Positions 1 through 9,425 of a stretch of DNA of 64,000 nucleotides are shown one piece after another (within the stretch, counting starts at the first letter, position 1; each line of letters starts with the position of its first letter). A program made the position numbers and the translations under genes. The notes under the pieces were generated by a model, which was given only the letters and a program-made list of their open reading frames with translations, ran no database searches and was not told where the DNA came from. Source of the DNA: Apus apus (lineage: Eukaryota; Chordata; Aves; Apodiformes; Apodidae); NCBI RefSeq assembly GCF_020740795.1, contig NC_067312.1, positions 44,912,405 through 44,976,404 of the forward strand, in the 5' to 3' direction.

Positions 1-460
1 TCTCTTAGTTAATCTCTTTTAACAACCCAGTTGGTGAGATTAACCCCTATAATTCTCTGGGTGGTACTCAGGAGTAATGACAATTACCCAGAAGGTACAA
101 AAAAAACACAACTTTACTTAAAACTTAATAAGATTATACAGCTTGTCAAAAAACCACACAACAATATTACTATCAAAGCAATTGGTTGCAACTAATAGAA
201 CTTAAGAAAACTAGAAATGTTGTTACCTTTATGTGTGGAGAATAAGGTTAGAAACAGAGAGGAGAAAGAGAGGGAGAGAGAGACAGAGAGATGAAGAAAG
301 AGGGGATAGAAAATATGTCATCACTCTTGGATCCACTGACCACGCTGTGGTACTTGGATGTCAGGTATGCCTGCCTAGCATTTTGAGTCTGCCTGTTTGA
401 TGGCACCTGGCCCTGCCTCTCCAGGTGCGGCTCAGACTACTTTGTGTAGACTCAATGTTG
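1..460. other. AT-rich flank with purine-rich microsatellite
   Basis: No gene is recognised. The stretch is AT-rich and contains an imperfect AG-rich simple repeat at about 258-305 (GAGAGAGA-type units with CAGAGAG interruptions). It could be the edge of an old retroelement, but no diagnostic motif is visible. Confidence 0.4.
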
Positions 461-810
461 GGTTAGTGAATGTTCTCGAAATGAGTCGGTGGGGCATGGG
501 GGTCCAGGTGATCACTTGCCACCATTAGGCAGGTTGACCAAGCAATGCCCTTCATTGTCTGCATTCGCCCTGTTCGGTGGCCATACACAGAACATTCACA
601 AGGTGGCACTCTGCTTCCCAGGGCCCCGCTTGCCGGCCGCTGTTCATGAATAAGGTCACTATCCTGCCTAATAGGGTGGCTACCGAAGGAGGGGCTCCTC
701 TTGCAAGAACAGTGTCCAGATGGCTTGTTGAATGAGGACCCCACCAGAGCACAATGTCCAGTTGGTCCGGCTGGCTGCTTTGAGACAATTATTCATTTCA
801 GGACTCTACA
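420..810. other. GC-richer block, unrecognised, possibly old LTR
   Basis: The base composition is clearly richer in G and C than on either side, and overlapping frames stay open for 80-90 codons without any recognisable protein. A CR1 tail follows directly. The composition is what a decayed LTR would show, but no TATA box, poly(A) signal or terminal repeat could be identified, so no class is assigned. Confidence 0.25.
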
Positions 811-892
811 TGGTTTTGGGCTAACAGTTGGACTTCATTGTCTTTCAGGTCTATTCCAACCTTAATAATTCTATGATTTAATGATTCTGTAA
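811..892 (+). mobile_element. CR1 LINE 3' end fragment
   Basis: The segment reads as the terminal part of a plus-strand CR1. It has a TTGGACTT-like stretch, then GGTCTATTCCAACCTTAATAA, then ATTCTATGATT and ATGATTCTGT octamer-like ends. Only about 80 bases remain, as is common for 5'-truncated copies. Confidence 0.7.
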
Positions 893-1896
893 TTACACCA
901 CCCTTCTGTAAGCCATAGGAATGCTTCTGGAAGTCTAGGATAATGAATTATCTACATGCTAAGTGCTTTTGCGGTGTAGCCACAAATATGTGTCAAATAG
1001 TACAGTTTGTCAAAAAAAACAGTTTGTCAGCAAATAGATCTGGGAATATACTGCGGCATATCCAGACTGCACTTGATGGTCCCATCAAGTTATTTAGTCT
1101 AAGCTTTAACATATCAAGTATTTCTAATAAAGCTTCTAGTCGACCTATTTTGTATTGCATATTATTTTTTGGTACCTCACTATTAGATAAAAATGTTCTA
1201 GGACAAGATTGAAAATAAATACCTTAAAGTAATAGTCCTTCTTCAAAGAAGAAGTGCATAGACTCTTCTTAAAATCTGGTATGCAGATGACAAACTGTGG
1301 CTTATTTTTTGAGCGAGAAGCATTCCGCCTAGATTCAGAATCAAGTTCAGACATTCAGAAATGCTCATAGTTGAAGTACAACAGAATATAAATTGTTAAG
1401 AAGTGGTCAGAGCTATTATGCTTTTGTGCAGTGCTACACAAAATACCTGTCATGGTGTAAATATGCAGTCTATTTTGCAGATTCAGGTAAGGCAGAATAA
1501 GGTTATTTCTACAGCTATAGGAGAGAGGGCAGAGACAGAGGTTAAGCCCGCTATTGATACAAACTCTGACTTAACACAACAGTACTAAGGTTTATATACC
1601 TTTACAGTAGAAATAAACACTTTGTGAACGAGCTTCATACAGCAGGGCAGTGTCTGTATTGAAGGGAACTGCATTCCAGCAGATGTACCCATTTCTTCCT
1701 GATAACTCAGAAGCTGCAGATATGCGTCCATGACAATCGGATTCTTGGTCCAGGTAGTCAGGATGGAGAGAAGTCGTCATGCCCACCTTATTGGAGGAAT
1801 TTAATAGGGTCGAGGGTCTCCACATGGCATTCGCCTCTCTCAGAGGAGTGGTCCACTGCAGTGCCGACTTTTAGGGTGGAAAAGCACTTAACCAAC
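893..1896. other. No gene recognised; flank of the provirus
   Basis: Short open frames here match nothing I know. A stretch at about 1590-1880 (an AAATAAACAC run followed by more GC-balanced sequence) may be another decayed repeat. I see no splice-bounded coding segment. Confidence 0.35.
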
Positions 1897-1972
1897 TGTG
1901 AAATGTGTTCACCTGACTCGTGTTAAAATGAAACAATGTTAAAGTCACAGGGTGAAGAATAATTATTTGTAT

Positions 1973-1977
1973 ATAGT
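1973..1977. repeat. Target-site duplication, left copy
   Basis: ATAGT lies immediately left of the inserted minus-strand LTR. The same five bases recur at 3072-3076, and the uninterrupted 3' LTR has a single ATAGT at the matching place, which proves the duplication. Confidence 0.9.
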
Positions 1978-2203
1978 TGTCGCAAGCCGGTACCGGGGGG
2001 CTACCGGCTGTCAGGATACTTTTGCGACTCCCCCTCTCAATGTGGAGGGGTTTGTGAATGAGCCCGAGGGTCACACGCGGCGCTGCCTCTCACGGAGCAA
2101 CGGCCGCGGGACCGTATTTCCGGGTGGTAGCTAGAGAGCACCCCCACCCCACCACGCTCAGAAATTGCCTCTAAAGCCAAGATTTACTCCACAAACTAAT
2201 AGG

Positions 2204-2209
2204 TTTATT
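2204..2209 (-). promoter_or_regulatory. Poly(A) signal of the nested solo LTR
   Basis: AATAAA on the minus strand, about 230 bases before the U5 end of the nested LTR. It fixes the orientation of that element together with the TATA box. Confidence 0.6.
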
Positions 2210-2795
2210 AAGGGTTAACACAAACCGAGGAATGATGTTCAGGGACAATGCAGGTGTGAATGGCTACCAGGGATATCAATATGTATGTGGTGAGAAAGTG
2301 TCCTTTAGGGAGGCAATGCAAAGGTGCTTTTAAGGGAGAGGATTAAGGATCAAAGGGAGGAGGGAGGAGGGAAGGAAACCCGACGCCGGTCCTCCTTAAG
2401 AGGTCGCGCTGTGTGTGCAAGTATGAGGAAAGGAATATGTGTGTGTGGGTATGTGTGTATGTGAGGTGATGTTACCCTCCGGCGGCTTGTCCAGAGTCGG
2501 TCGGTGGCCGGAAGGCAGGACGGCAGGTCCGTGGTGTCGGAGGGGCAGCCTCTCGGCAGCGGGTGCAGCGCCCGTTGGTTTCCTCTTCACCGGCAGCAAC
2601 ACGGGGAGGGGGCTCCGGCCCCGACCCCAGGGCTCGGGACCCCGGCACGCTCGGCGCTGAGGCTCAGGCTGGACCCGGGGCAGGCAGGCAGGCAGGGTCC
2701 CAGCACCAGTGTCCGCAGCAGGGGCGTGTCCCACGCAGAAAGCGTCCGAACGGGCCTCAGGGAGGAGGGAAGGCCCACCTGCTGCCCTCTCCACC

Positions 2796-2802
2796 TTTTA
2801 TA
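2796..2802 (-). promoter_or_regulatory. TATA box of the nested solo LTR
   Basis: TATAAAA on the minus strand within GC-rich sequence, about 270 bases from the U3 end. It is the only good TATA match in the element. Confidence 0.6.
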
Positions 2803-3071
2803 CCCCCTGACCCACCGGTCCAGTCAGTGTCACTGTCCAGAGCCAATGAGCGTCCGTGAGCCCCAGGTTAGGGTGGTGACTGCCAGGGGCACAGGATGGC
2901 TTGTCGTCCATCCTTTCTGTCCCGGACCACAGCTGTTGTTTTGGGTTCAGTTGTCCTTGAGAAGCGAGTCTGTTTTAGTTCGTTAGCTGGGGATAATCAG
3001 GAGAGGCCTTCGCTGGTTTAAAAGACATTTTGTTTAGACTTATGTGGGGAAGAAAAGAGCAGTTTCCCACA

Positions 3072-3076
3072 ATAGT
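3072..3076. repeat. Target-site duplication, right copy
   Basis: ATAGT directly follows the CCCACA end of the nested LTR and matches 1973-1977. Confidence 0.9.
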
Positions 3077-3250
3077 ATTGCATATTTTTGTACACAGTAA
3101 AATTTTTATCTTTGCTTGTATTGCCTGTTTTTGTATTGTGTAACAAAATTTTTATCTTTTGCTTGCAATACATGTGGTTTTTTTTATTTTTTGCTTATAT
3201 TGCGTGTGGTTTTTATATTGTGTAATAGCTATTGGGCAAGTTATTTTTTG
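3077..3250 (+). repeat. Imperfect tandem repeats in LTR U3
   Basis: A TTTTTATCTTTTGCTTG-like core followed by a TATTGC or CAATAC segment and a TTGTATTGTGTAA-like segment recurs about three times at roughly 50-base spacing. Repeated U3 units often hold enhancer sites in retroviruses; no specific factor site is claimed here. Confidence 0.6.
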
Positions 3251-3523
3251 CATACACTGAACCACAAGGATATTAAAAAGCAGAAGTTAAGATCACTGAC
3301 TTTATTCCTCGACCACCAGAGGGGAACTGAAAAGACCTCAGAAAGCAAAGAGAGCATGCGCTAGAAAGAAGAACCCCTACTCTTGGAAATAATTAACATA
3401 AGCTGGCCCTTATTTCGAAACAGTAATGAAGATATAAGACCAATATTGAAACTGTTTGGCACGCGTCTTGGTAAAGCAGAGACTCCGGCGTCCCCAGCAC
3501 TGTTTGCTTGCTTCCGTTTGCTT

Positions 3524-3529
3524 AATAAA
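3524..3529 (+). promoter_or_regulatory. Poly(A) signal in the 5' LTR
   Basis: AATAAA about 50 bases before the LTR end, in the place expected for the R region. The corresponding part of the 3' LTR is missing, so the provirus no longer has its own downstream poly(A) site. Confidence 0.7.
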
Positions 3530-3579
3530 TTACTAATTTGAATTAAGATCCCATTTGGGACCGAGTCATTTATCACAAC

Positions 3580-3597
3580 TGGGGGCTCATCCAGCAT
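3580..3597 (+). other. Primer binding site, tRNA-Pro type
   Basis: TGGGGGCTCATCCAGCAT begins two bases after the LTR end. It matches the 18-base tRNA-Pro complement used by many gammaretroviruses at 15 of 18 positions (comparison from memory). The first nine bases are exact. Confidence 0.85.
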
Positions 3598-4064
3598 GGT
3601 CTTAGTTCCTGAATTCTGACTTGATCTAGGAGGGGCGCCCCACCATTTGGTGGCTCCTGATCGGGTCGGGTTAGGACTAACACCATCCTGAACCTGAACA
3701 GGAGCAAGCAAAGAATCTGATTTTAAGCTCCCTTGCCGGCTGCAGCAGTTTATTTTGCCCGTAATTCTACACGCGAAGATCCAAATGAAGACGATGGAGT
3801 CGTAAGTATTTCAGGTGTATACCATTCAGTTGCGTGGGACTTGGTTGCCTGAGTGTGTAAGAGTGTGATTGAGACCGAACTTGGTTCTGAAGCGATTGTG
3901 GAGGTCTTCTAACCGCGGTTCCAATCTCCCGTGAGGGACTTGGCCAGTGAAGGACCGAAGCGATTCCTATAGGATTTGTGGGTGGGTGATAGGTCCTAAA
4001 CCCCCTGGAAGACACTCTTACTGGTAACCAAGGACTGTAGGAATTGCCACAATAAAATTCCTAG
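3598..4064 (+). other. Proviral leader (5' untranslated region)
   Basis: About 470 bases lie between the primer site and the gag start, a usual length for the leader that carries the dimerisation and packaging signals. It holds a consensus splice donor near 3802. No conserved coding frame is seen. Confidence 0.65.
3801..3808 (+). promoter_or_regulatory. Predicted retroviral splice donor
   Basis: The sequence GTC|GTAAGTAT gives a full GTAAGT consensus, upstream of gag as expected for production of a spliced env message. A plausible partner acceptor is at 8653-8667. Confidence 0.6.
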
Positions 4065-5553
4065 ATGGGTCAGACAAAGTCAAAGACCCAGGACCAGAGA
4101 ACAGGGAGCAAATTACGAGATATACCACCAGAAAGTCCGTTAGGAGTAATGATTAGAAATAGGGATGAAAAGGGCCCCAGAAAAGGAAAATGTAAATTAA
4201 AATTGGTTCAATATTATATGGTCAAATGGCCAAAGGAGCCCTTAAGACCACATACCTTTTGACCTGTTTTTGGATCTTTTGAGGACTGAATTTGCCAGGC
4301 CCTAAAAATATATGTTAATGTAAAGGAACCTTTTAGTCAGGAGGAGAGTGATTATGCAGGATTATGGATCAGGGCTTCACGTCCTTTTCCATCCTCAATA
4401 TTAACATTAAAAACAAATGAGAAGTCTGAGGAAGAGGAAGTGGATAAAAATGGAAAGGGGAAAGAAAAAGATGATAAGTGGGAGACACTACCTAACCTAC
4501 CGCCCCCATACTTTAACAATCCACCTCCAGCGGCAGCTCTCCCTTCGGTGGCACCAGCATTGCCTCTGTCTACACCGCTAACAGCACCGGAATTATAGAA
4601 CGACCTCCAGCTGCATGTATAAGAAGTAGGACTGCTGTGTCTGAGGAAGTTTCTCTATATCCCTTATGAGAAGTACTTCTCAGAGGCAATCAGGAAGGCA
4701 TCAGATTTGTGGCAGTCCCACTAAATACTTCAGATGTAAGAAATTTTTAGAAAGAAATGGGGACCCTATTGGATGATTCCCTCAAGGTAGCTGAAAAACT
4801 AGATAAAATTTTAGGTCCCAATACTTATACCTGGGAAGAAATACAATCTATTTTAGGATCTTATTTACTGCTGAGGAGAGAGGAATGATTAGGCAGGCTG
4901 GAATGAGAATTTGGGAAAGATGGAATCAGGCAGGACCCCCAGGAGACCAGAAATGGCCACATGTGGATCCCCACTGTGATCATCAACAACCCCAAGGGAG
5001 ACAGAAGAAAGATTTGAGAATATTATCATACAGGGAATAAGGGAAGCGGTTCATCGAGGGCAAAATATTAATAAAGCATTTAATGAACAACAAGGAAAAG
5101 ATGAATCTCCAACAGAATGGTTGGAGAGGTTGAGAAAAAGCCTACAAATGTATTCTGGAATTGATCCAAATATAGTGGCTGGGACCGCACTCCTTAGGAC
5201 ACAATTTGTAGCTAAATCATGGGGAGATACAAGAAGAAAATTTAAAAAACTCGAGGATTGGCAGGAAAGATGATTAGAGGAGTTACTTAGAGAAGCTCAG
5301 AAAGTCTGTTAGGAGAGACGAAGAAAAACAAAAAGCGAAAGCAAAAATCTTTGTAGCAGCAGTAAGAGAGAGTCAGAAAAATAAGACTCCGTCTGGAGAG
5401 AAAAAGGGAAAAAGAACAGAACAGACACCCCCAGGACAGCATGATCAAAAAAGATCCATGATCCTCATCTGTTACTACTGTAACAAGAAAGGACACATTC
5501 AGAAGAACTGCTGCAAGCAGGAACAAGATGAAAAAATGTTTAAAGAAGAATAG
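4065..5553 (+). pseudogene. gag: gag pseudogene (MA-CA-NC)
   Basis: Gag would encode the virion structural polyprotein. The frame opens with Met-Gly-Gln-Thr, a gammaretrovirus-like start with the Gly2 myristoylation site, and runs 65 codons to a stop at 4260-4262. Further homologous segments are scattered over different frames. An acidic Glu/Lys-rich stretch precedes a PPPY late-domain motif (codons 4500-4511), which in this group recruits NEDD4-type ligases for budding. A capsid segment with the QGKDESPTEWLERL-type major homology region lies at about 5090-5160. One CCHC zinc knuckle (C-X2-C-X4-H-X4-C, 5470-5511) marks nucleocapsid. Several stops and frame changes between 4260 and 5280 make it non-coding. 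The last part, through the knuckle to the stop at 5551-5553, is open and in frame with protease. Confidence 0.9.
5551..5553 (+). other. Amber codon at the gag-pro junction (readthrough site)
   Basis: Gag ends with TAG followed by GGG. The same frame then continues open into the protease up to 5911. Gammaretroviruses make Gag-Pol by reading through a UAG followed by a purine and a downstream pseudoknot, so this arrangement looks ancestral and not mutational. I have not folded the downstream RNA. Confidence 0.75.
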
Positions 5554-5913
5554 GGGTGTCAGGGGCTTTATCTTTTGGGGACTTCAACATCCACAGAGCC
5601 CTCAATAAAATTATTAATTGGTGCACATAAAGAGGAAGTTTTACTTTTAGTGGACACAGGGTTGGAAAAATCAACCATTCAAAAACTTCCAAAAGGAGTA
5701 GAAAAAGGGAAGGATTATATGTCAGTAGTAGGAGCAAAAGAAGAACCTTTTAAAGTACCCATCTTGAAAGATGTAGAAATAGAAACAGAAAAGAAAATTT
5801 GTCTTAATGATTTCCTTTTGCTCCCTGAAGCGGAATATAATTTATTAGGAAGGAATCTGATTTTAAAATTAAACCTGAGCATTCAAAGCCAAGGGAAAAA
5901 AATTACAGATTAA
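5554..5913 (+). pseudogene. pro: Retroviral aspartic protease segment of pol
   Basis: The frame is open from the amber codon to a TAA at 5911-5913. It carries the LLLVDTG active-site motif (catalytic Asp codon 5653-5655; the Ser or Thr of other enzymes is Thr here) and the conserved NLLGRNLI segment near the end, at about 5848-5871. The family works as a homodimer that cleaves Gag and Gag-Pol. In a functional gammaretrovirus the frame would continue into reverse transcriptase, but here a stop and a later frame change separate them. The domain itself looks nearly full length. Confidence 0.85.
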
Positions 5914-7470
5914 ATTATATGCTTCAACACAGGACAAAAAAACCTGTTAACCTCTCGGTATGGTATGAAGAAGGGGAAACCAGAAATACATAAATGGACC
6001 CCATAAGTGTTCAAATAATAGATTCTCAACAACCAATTAGAATCAAACAATATCCCATATCCATGGAGGGTCGAAAAGGATTAAAACCTGTAGTTGAAAG
6101 ACTTTTGGAAAAAGGAACTTTAGAACCACGTATGTCACCTCTTAACACACCTATCCTCCCTGTGAAGAAACCGGATGGGTCATATAGAATGGTACAAGAC
6201 CTGAGGGCTGTAAATCAGTGAACAATCACTAAATTCCCTGTGGTGGCAAATCCTTATACTTTACTGAGTCATGTATCTCCCAAATATACTTGGCATAGCA
6301 TAATAGATTTAAAGGATGCATTTTGGGCCTGTCCTTTAGATGAGGGATCCAGAGATTATTTTGCCTTCGAATTGGTAGACCCAGAAACGGGATGAAAACA
6401 ACAATTAAGATGGACTGTATTACCACAGGAGTTTACATGGATAAACTTTATTTATTTGGATAAACTTTAGAAAAAATTTTACAAGATTTCCTATTATCTA
6501 AGGAGGTAAAATTATTGCAATATGCGGACGATTTATTAATAGCAGGAGAAACTGAAGACGGGACTCGAAAAGCCACCATTAAATTGTTAATTTTTTTAGG
6601 AGAAAAAGGATTAAAAGTATCCCAGTCAAAGTTACAGTTTGTAGAACAGGAGGTAAAATACTTAGAACATTGGCTGAATAGAGGAAAGAAAAAGTTGGAT
6701 CCTGATAGAGTATCTGGGATCCTATCCTTAAGACCCCCACAAACCAAAAAGGGAATTCAGCAAGTCCTCAGATTGTTGCAGTAATGTAGACCATGGCTTG
6801 AAAGTTATAGTGAAAAGGTAAAATTCCTATATGAGAAATTAACTAATAACCAACTTAAGTGGTCTGCAGAAGATTATCAAAAATTTGAAGAAATAAAAAG
6901 GGCATTAATACAAGCACCAGTATTGAGTCTCCCAGATCTGGAAAAACCTTTCTACCTCTTTGTAAATATATCAAACCAAACAGCATATGGGGTCCTCACT
7001 CAAGACTGGACAGGAATAAAAAAAAACATGGAATACTGTTCTAAGTTACTTCACCCAGTAAGTAGAGGATGGCCTGCTTGTTTACAAGCTTTGGTTGCTA
7101 CAGCATTATTAACAGAGGAAGTTAGGAAGATTACTTTTAATGCTCCTTTGAAGGTATATACCCCACATACTGTTAGAAAAAAGCGGGACTGTATTTACAG
7201 ATTCTAAATATGTATATGGAGTAGTCCACACTTTTGGAAAGATTTGGGAAGAGACAGGTTTAATTAACACTCAAGAAAGGAATCTTATACACCAAGAATT
7301 GATAATTAGAATTTTAAGGGCATTAAGAGAACCAGAAGAGATAGCAGTGGCTCACGTAAGAGGACACCAAAAGGGATTAGATTACCGAACTAGGGGAAAT
7401 AATTTAGCAGATAAAGAGACCCAGGAAGCAACTCTAAGGGATCAGGTTAGCAAAATCAATATAGTACAAA
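5914..7470 (+). pseudogene. pol: Reverse transcriptase and RNase H segments of pol
   Basis: Reverse transcriptase copies the RNA genome and RNase H removes the template strand. Visible landmarks in order: LPVKKPDGSYRMVQDLRAVNQ-like fingers at about 6157-6220, a TGA at 6219-6221, the motif A segment LKDAFWACPL at about 6310-6340, WTVLPQEF, then a frame change near 6450-6510 where some conserved residues are missing. The motif C YADD follows at 6521-6532, with a thumb/connection region to about 7130. The RNase H TDSKYVYG motif is at about 7196 and the AHVRGHQKG with GNNLADKE segment lies at 7350-7420. Stops at 6219, 6393 and about 6781, plus several frame shifts, rule out a working enzyme, although the catalytic Asp residues remain recognisable. 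Confidence 0.9.
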
Positions 7471-8624
7471 CAAGGCAGGATGCAAGTGAGAAAAGACAAG
7501 AGAAAGAGGAAAAGAAGTTCACCCTAGAAAAACAAATAAAACTAGAGAAAATAGGGGTTAAGCTAGAACAAGGAAAGTGGACATTGCCCAACGGGCGAGA
7601 GATGCTACCAAAGGCCTATGCCAGACAAATATTAGAACACTTGCATATACAAACACACTGGGGTACAAAGGCATTAAGCAATCATATCCTTAAACCATCT
7701 GGATGCACTGGAATTTTTGAAATAGCAAAACAAATTATACAAGGTTGCTTAACTTGTCAAAAGATAAATAAGAAAGTGTTTTGATAAGTGGCCATGGGAG
7801 GGAGAAAAACATCTTACAGACCTTTTGAGAAAGTGCAAATTGATTTTACTGAATTGCCCAAGGTGGGAAGAGTAAAATATTTGTTAGTAATAGTAGATCA
7901 CTTGATGCAATGGGTTGAAGCTTACCCTGTAGCACGAGCCACGACCCAGATGGTGGTAAAAATCTTATTAGAACATTTGGTACCTAGATATGGAATAATC
8001 CAATACATTGATTCTGATCAGGGCACACACTTTACTTCCAAAATAATAAAGCTATTATGCCAATCATTAGGTATTCAGTAGGAATACCATACTCCATGGC
8101 ACCCACAAAGCTCAGGGAAAATAGAAAGAATGAATCAAATGATAAAACAGCAATTGGCTAAATTAATGATTGAGACATAGACGCCCTGGACGAAATGTTT
8201 ACCATTGGCACTTTTAAATATAAGAACTAAACCGCACAGTGAGACTGGATTATCATCATATGAAATGTTATACGGCATGCCTTATTTTCAAGGAATGCCT
8301 TTGGGGAACAATATAGTTGAAGATCAAAATATCCAAAAATACATAATTACCATTGGAAAAAGATTAAAAGAGTTGAGAGAAATTGGGATGATTGCTCAGA
8401 CACCACCATTGGAATTTTAAATTCATCAATTAAAACCGGAAGATAAGGTTTTAATAAAAACATGGAAGGAAGAAAACCTATCTCCCCTCTGGGAAGGACC
8501 TTTTCTTGTCCTTTTAACCACAGAAACAGCTGTAAGAACCACCGAAAAAGGATGGACACACGTGTCCAGAGTAAAAGGTCCAGTGATTGAGTGGAAAGTA
8601 ACATCTGAACCAGGAAAAAACTAA
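7471..8624 (+). pseudogene. pol: Integrase segment of pol
   Basis: Integrase joins viral DNA to the host genome. The N-terminal zinc domain shows HLHIQTH and CLTCQK (H-H-C-C ligands, about 7636-7760). The core has a complete D,D-35-E triad: Asp in QIDFTE (codon 7842-7844), Asp in DSDQGTHF (8016-8018) and Glu in GKIERMN (8124-8126), exactly 35 residues between the last two. A C-terminal beta-barrel-like part with PLWEGPFLVLLTT and HVSRVKG follows, typical of gammaretroviral integrase, and the frame ends at 8622-8624. Stops occur just after the zinc domain (about 7783), at 8079 and 8178, and at 8418. This is one of the best preserved parts of pol. Confidence 0.9.
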
Positions 8625-8652
8625 GCTAACAAACTAACTTAAAAAGACTTTG

Positions 8653-8667
8653 TAACTTTAATTCCAG
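8653..8667 (+). promoter_or_regulatory. Candidate splice acceptor for env message
   Basis: A pyrimidine-leaning stretch (AACTTTAATTCCAG) ends in AG at 8666-8667, just after the pol stop and upstream of env. Position fits the family; strength of the tract is only moderate. Confidence 0.35.
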
Positions 8668-8684
8668 GTGACGAATAGGCTTCT

Positions 8685-9071
8685 ATGAATTTGCCTGATG
8701 AAGAAGAACATGTGAATGTGATATCACAAGAAACTGGAGTGAGATCAAGCCTATATTCTTAATGTAAAGCCTGAACAAGATTTAGTTAGAATACAATTTG
8801 TCTCTTGGGGGGATAGGGAAATACCTCCCCAAACGGGTGGATCTGGGTTATATGGGGTTTTGCTTGAACCTAATGTTTATGCTTTTGCCTGTGATATCTT
8901 GAACCCCCACCTTTTATCCACATCCCCTGTATAAAACATCCAGAAGATCACCATTGTTGGATAATCTGTAAATGTCAAATTTGTGAACAAAAGTGGTTTT
9001 GTAATTGTTACAATCAGTACCCCCATTGTAAACACTGTAGTGATTATCCATGGGAAAGGAGCTGGAGTTAA
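8685..9071 (+). pseudogene. Pre-env segment with cysteine-rich open frame, function unknown
   Basis: Between pol and env lie about 800 bases that standard simple gammaretroviruses do not have. Three open segments in different frames follow one another: 8685-8760 (starts Met-Asn-Leu-Pro-Asp with acidic residues), 8743-8931, and 8895-9068. The middle one has a hydrophobic/aromatic composition; the last encodes nine cysteines and five histidines in under 50 codons, with paired C-X-C, C-X2-C and C-X4-C spacing (8928-9050), as in a zinc-binding or disulfide-rich module. The frames change near a run of C residues at about 8904, so they could be pieces of one old accessory or env-leader frame. I recognise no family. 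No methionine opens the last segment. Confidence 0.45.
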
Positions 9072-9425
9072 GATAAAACAAACTGAAATAATACGATTAT
9101 TTTGTGGTTGGGAATTCTTCTACCTGAGAGAATATGACTGGAAGTGTTTGCAAAAGATTGGGAAAAAGCACTGAGTCATTTTATTCGGGAATTTGGGTGA
9201 AATGTTATTTAATGAGGATGAATTCAAACAAGGAAATCAGATCTTTGGAACATGTATACAAATAGGAAAAGAGCTAACCTAAAAACCCTGTGAGTGTTCA
9301 GAAAAGGCCACCCCTTAAAATGAAGGAATAGGACAAGAGGGCAAGACCGGATAGGGAACCGGTGGTGTGGCTTGAAAAGGTCTGCCAAGGGCTGCAACCC
9401 CTTCAGGCTGTGACCACCGACCACT
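9072..9425 (+). other. Pre-env region, no clear coding frame
   Basis: About 350 bases between the cysteine-rich segment and env. One frame is open to 9174 but has no recognisable motif. The sequence may be env leader or degenerate accessory coding sequence. Confidence 0.35.

Larger units (their letters stand above)
1978..3071 (-). mobile_element. Solo LTR nested inside the provirus 5' LTR
   Basis: This 1,094-bp GC-rich block interrupts the 5' LTR exactly where the 3' LTR is continuous. In minus-strand sense it starts TGTGGGAAAC and ends TTGCGACA, giving TG...CA termini. In that sense a TATAAAA box (2796-2802) lies upstream of an AATAAA (2204-2209), so U3 is on the right. A 5-bp target duplication (ATAGT) flanks it. 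No internal retroviral sequence is present, so it is a solo LTR. A 5-bp duplication is known for several avian ERV groups; I do not assign a family. Confidence 0.88.
1897..3577 (+). repeat. 5' LTR of the provirus, interrupted by a second LTR
   Basis: It begins TGTGAAATGTG and ends TCACA two bases before the primer site, so the termini are TG...CA. Removing the inserted element and one duplicated target leaves about 582 bases. The first 81 bases and the stretch from 3077 onward match the 3' LTR at 11593. The U3 part is AT-rich with internal near-repeats. A poly(A) signal lies at 3524-3529. The A of the CA end is followed by AC and then the primer site, the usual spacing. Confidence 0.9.

Noticed and set aside
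2396-2986. Several overlapping GC-rich open frames of 60-160 codons on both strands
   Set aside because: They lie inside the nested solo LTR. They are low-complexity Pro/Arg/Gly translations that result from high G+C content and resemble no protein.
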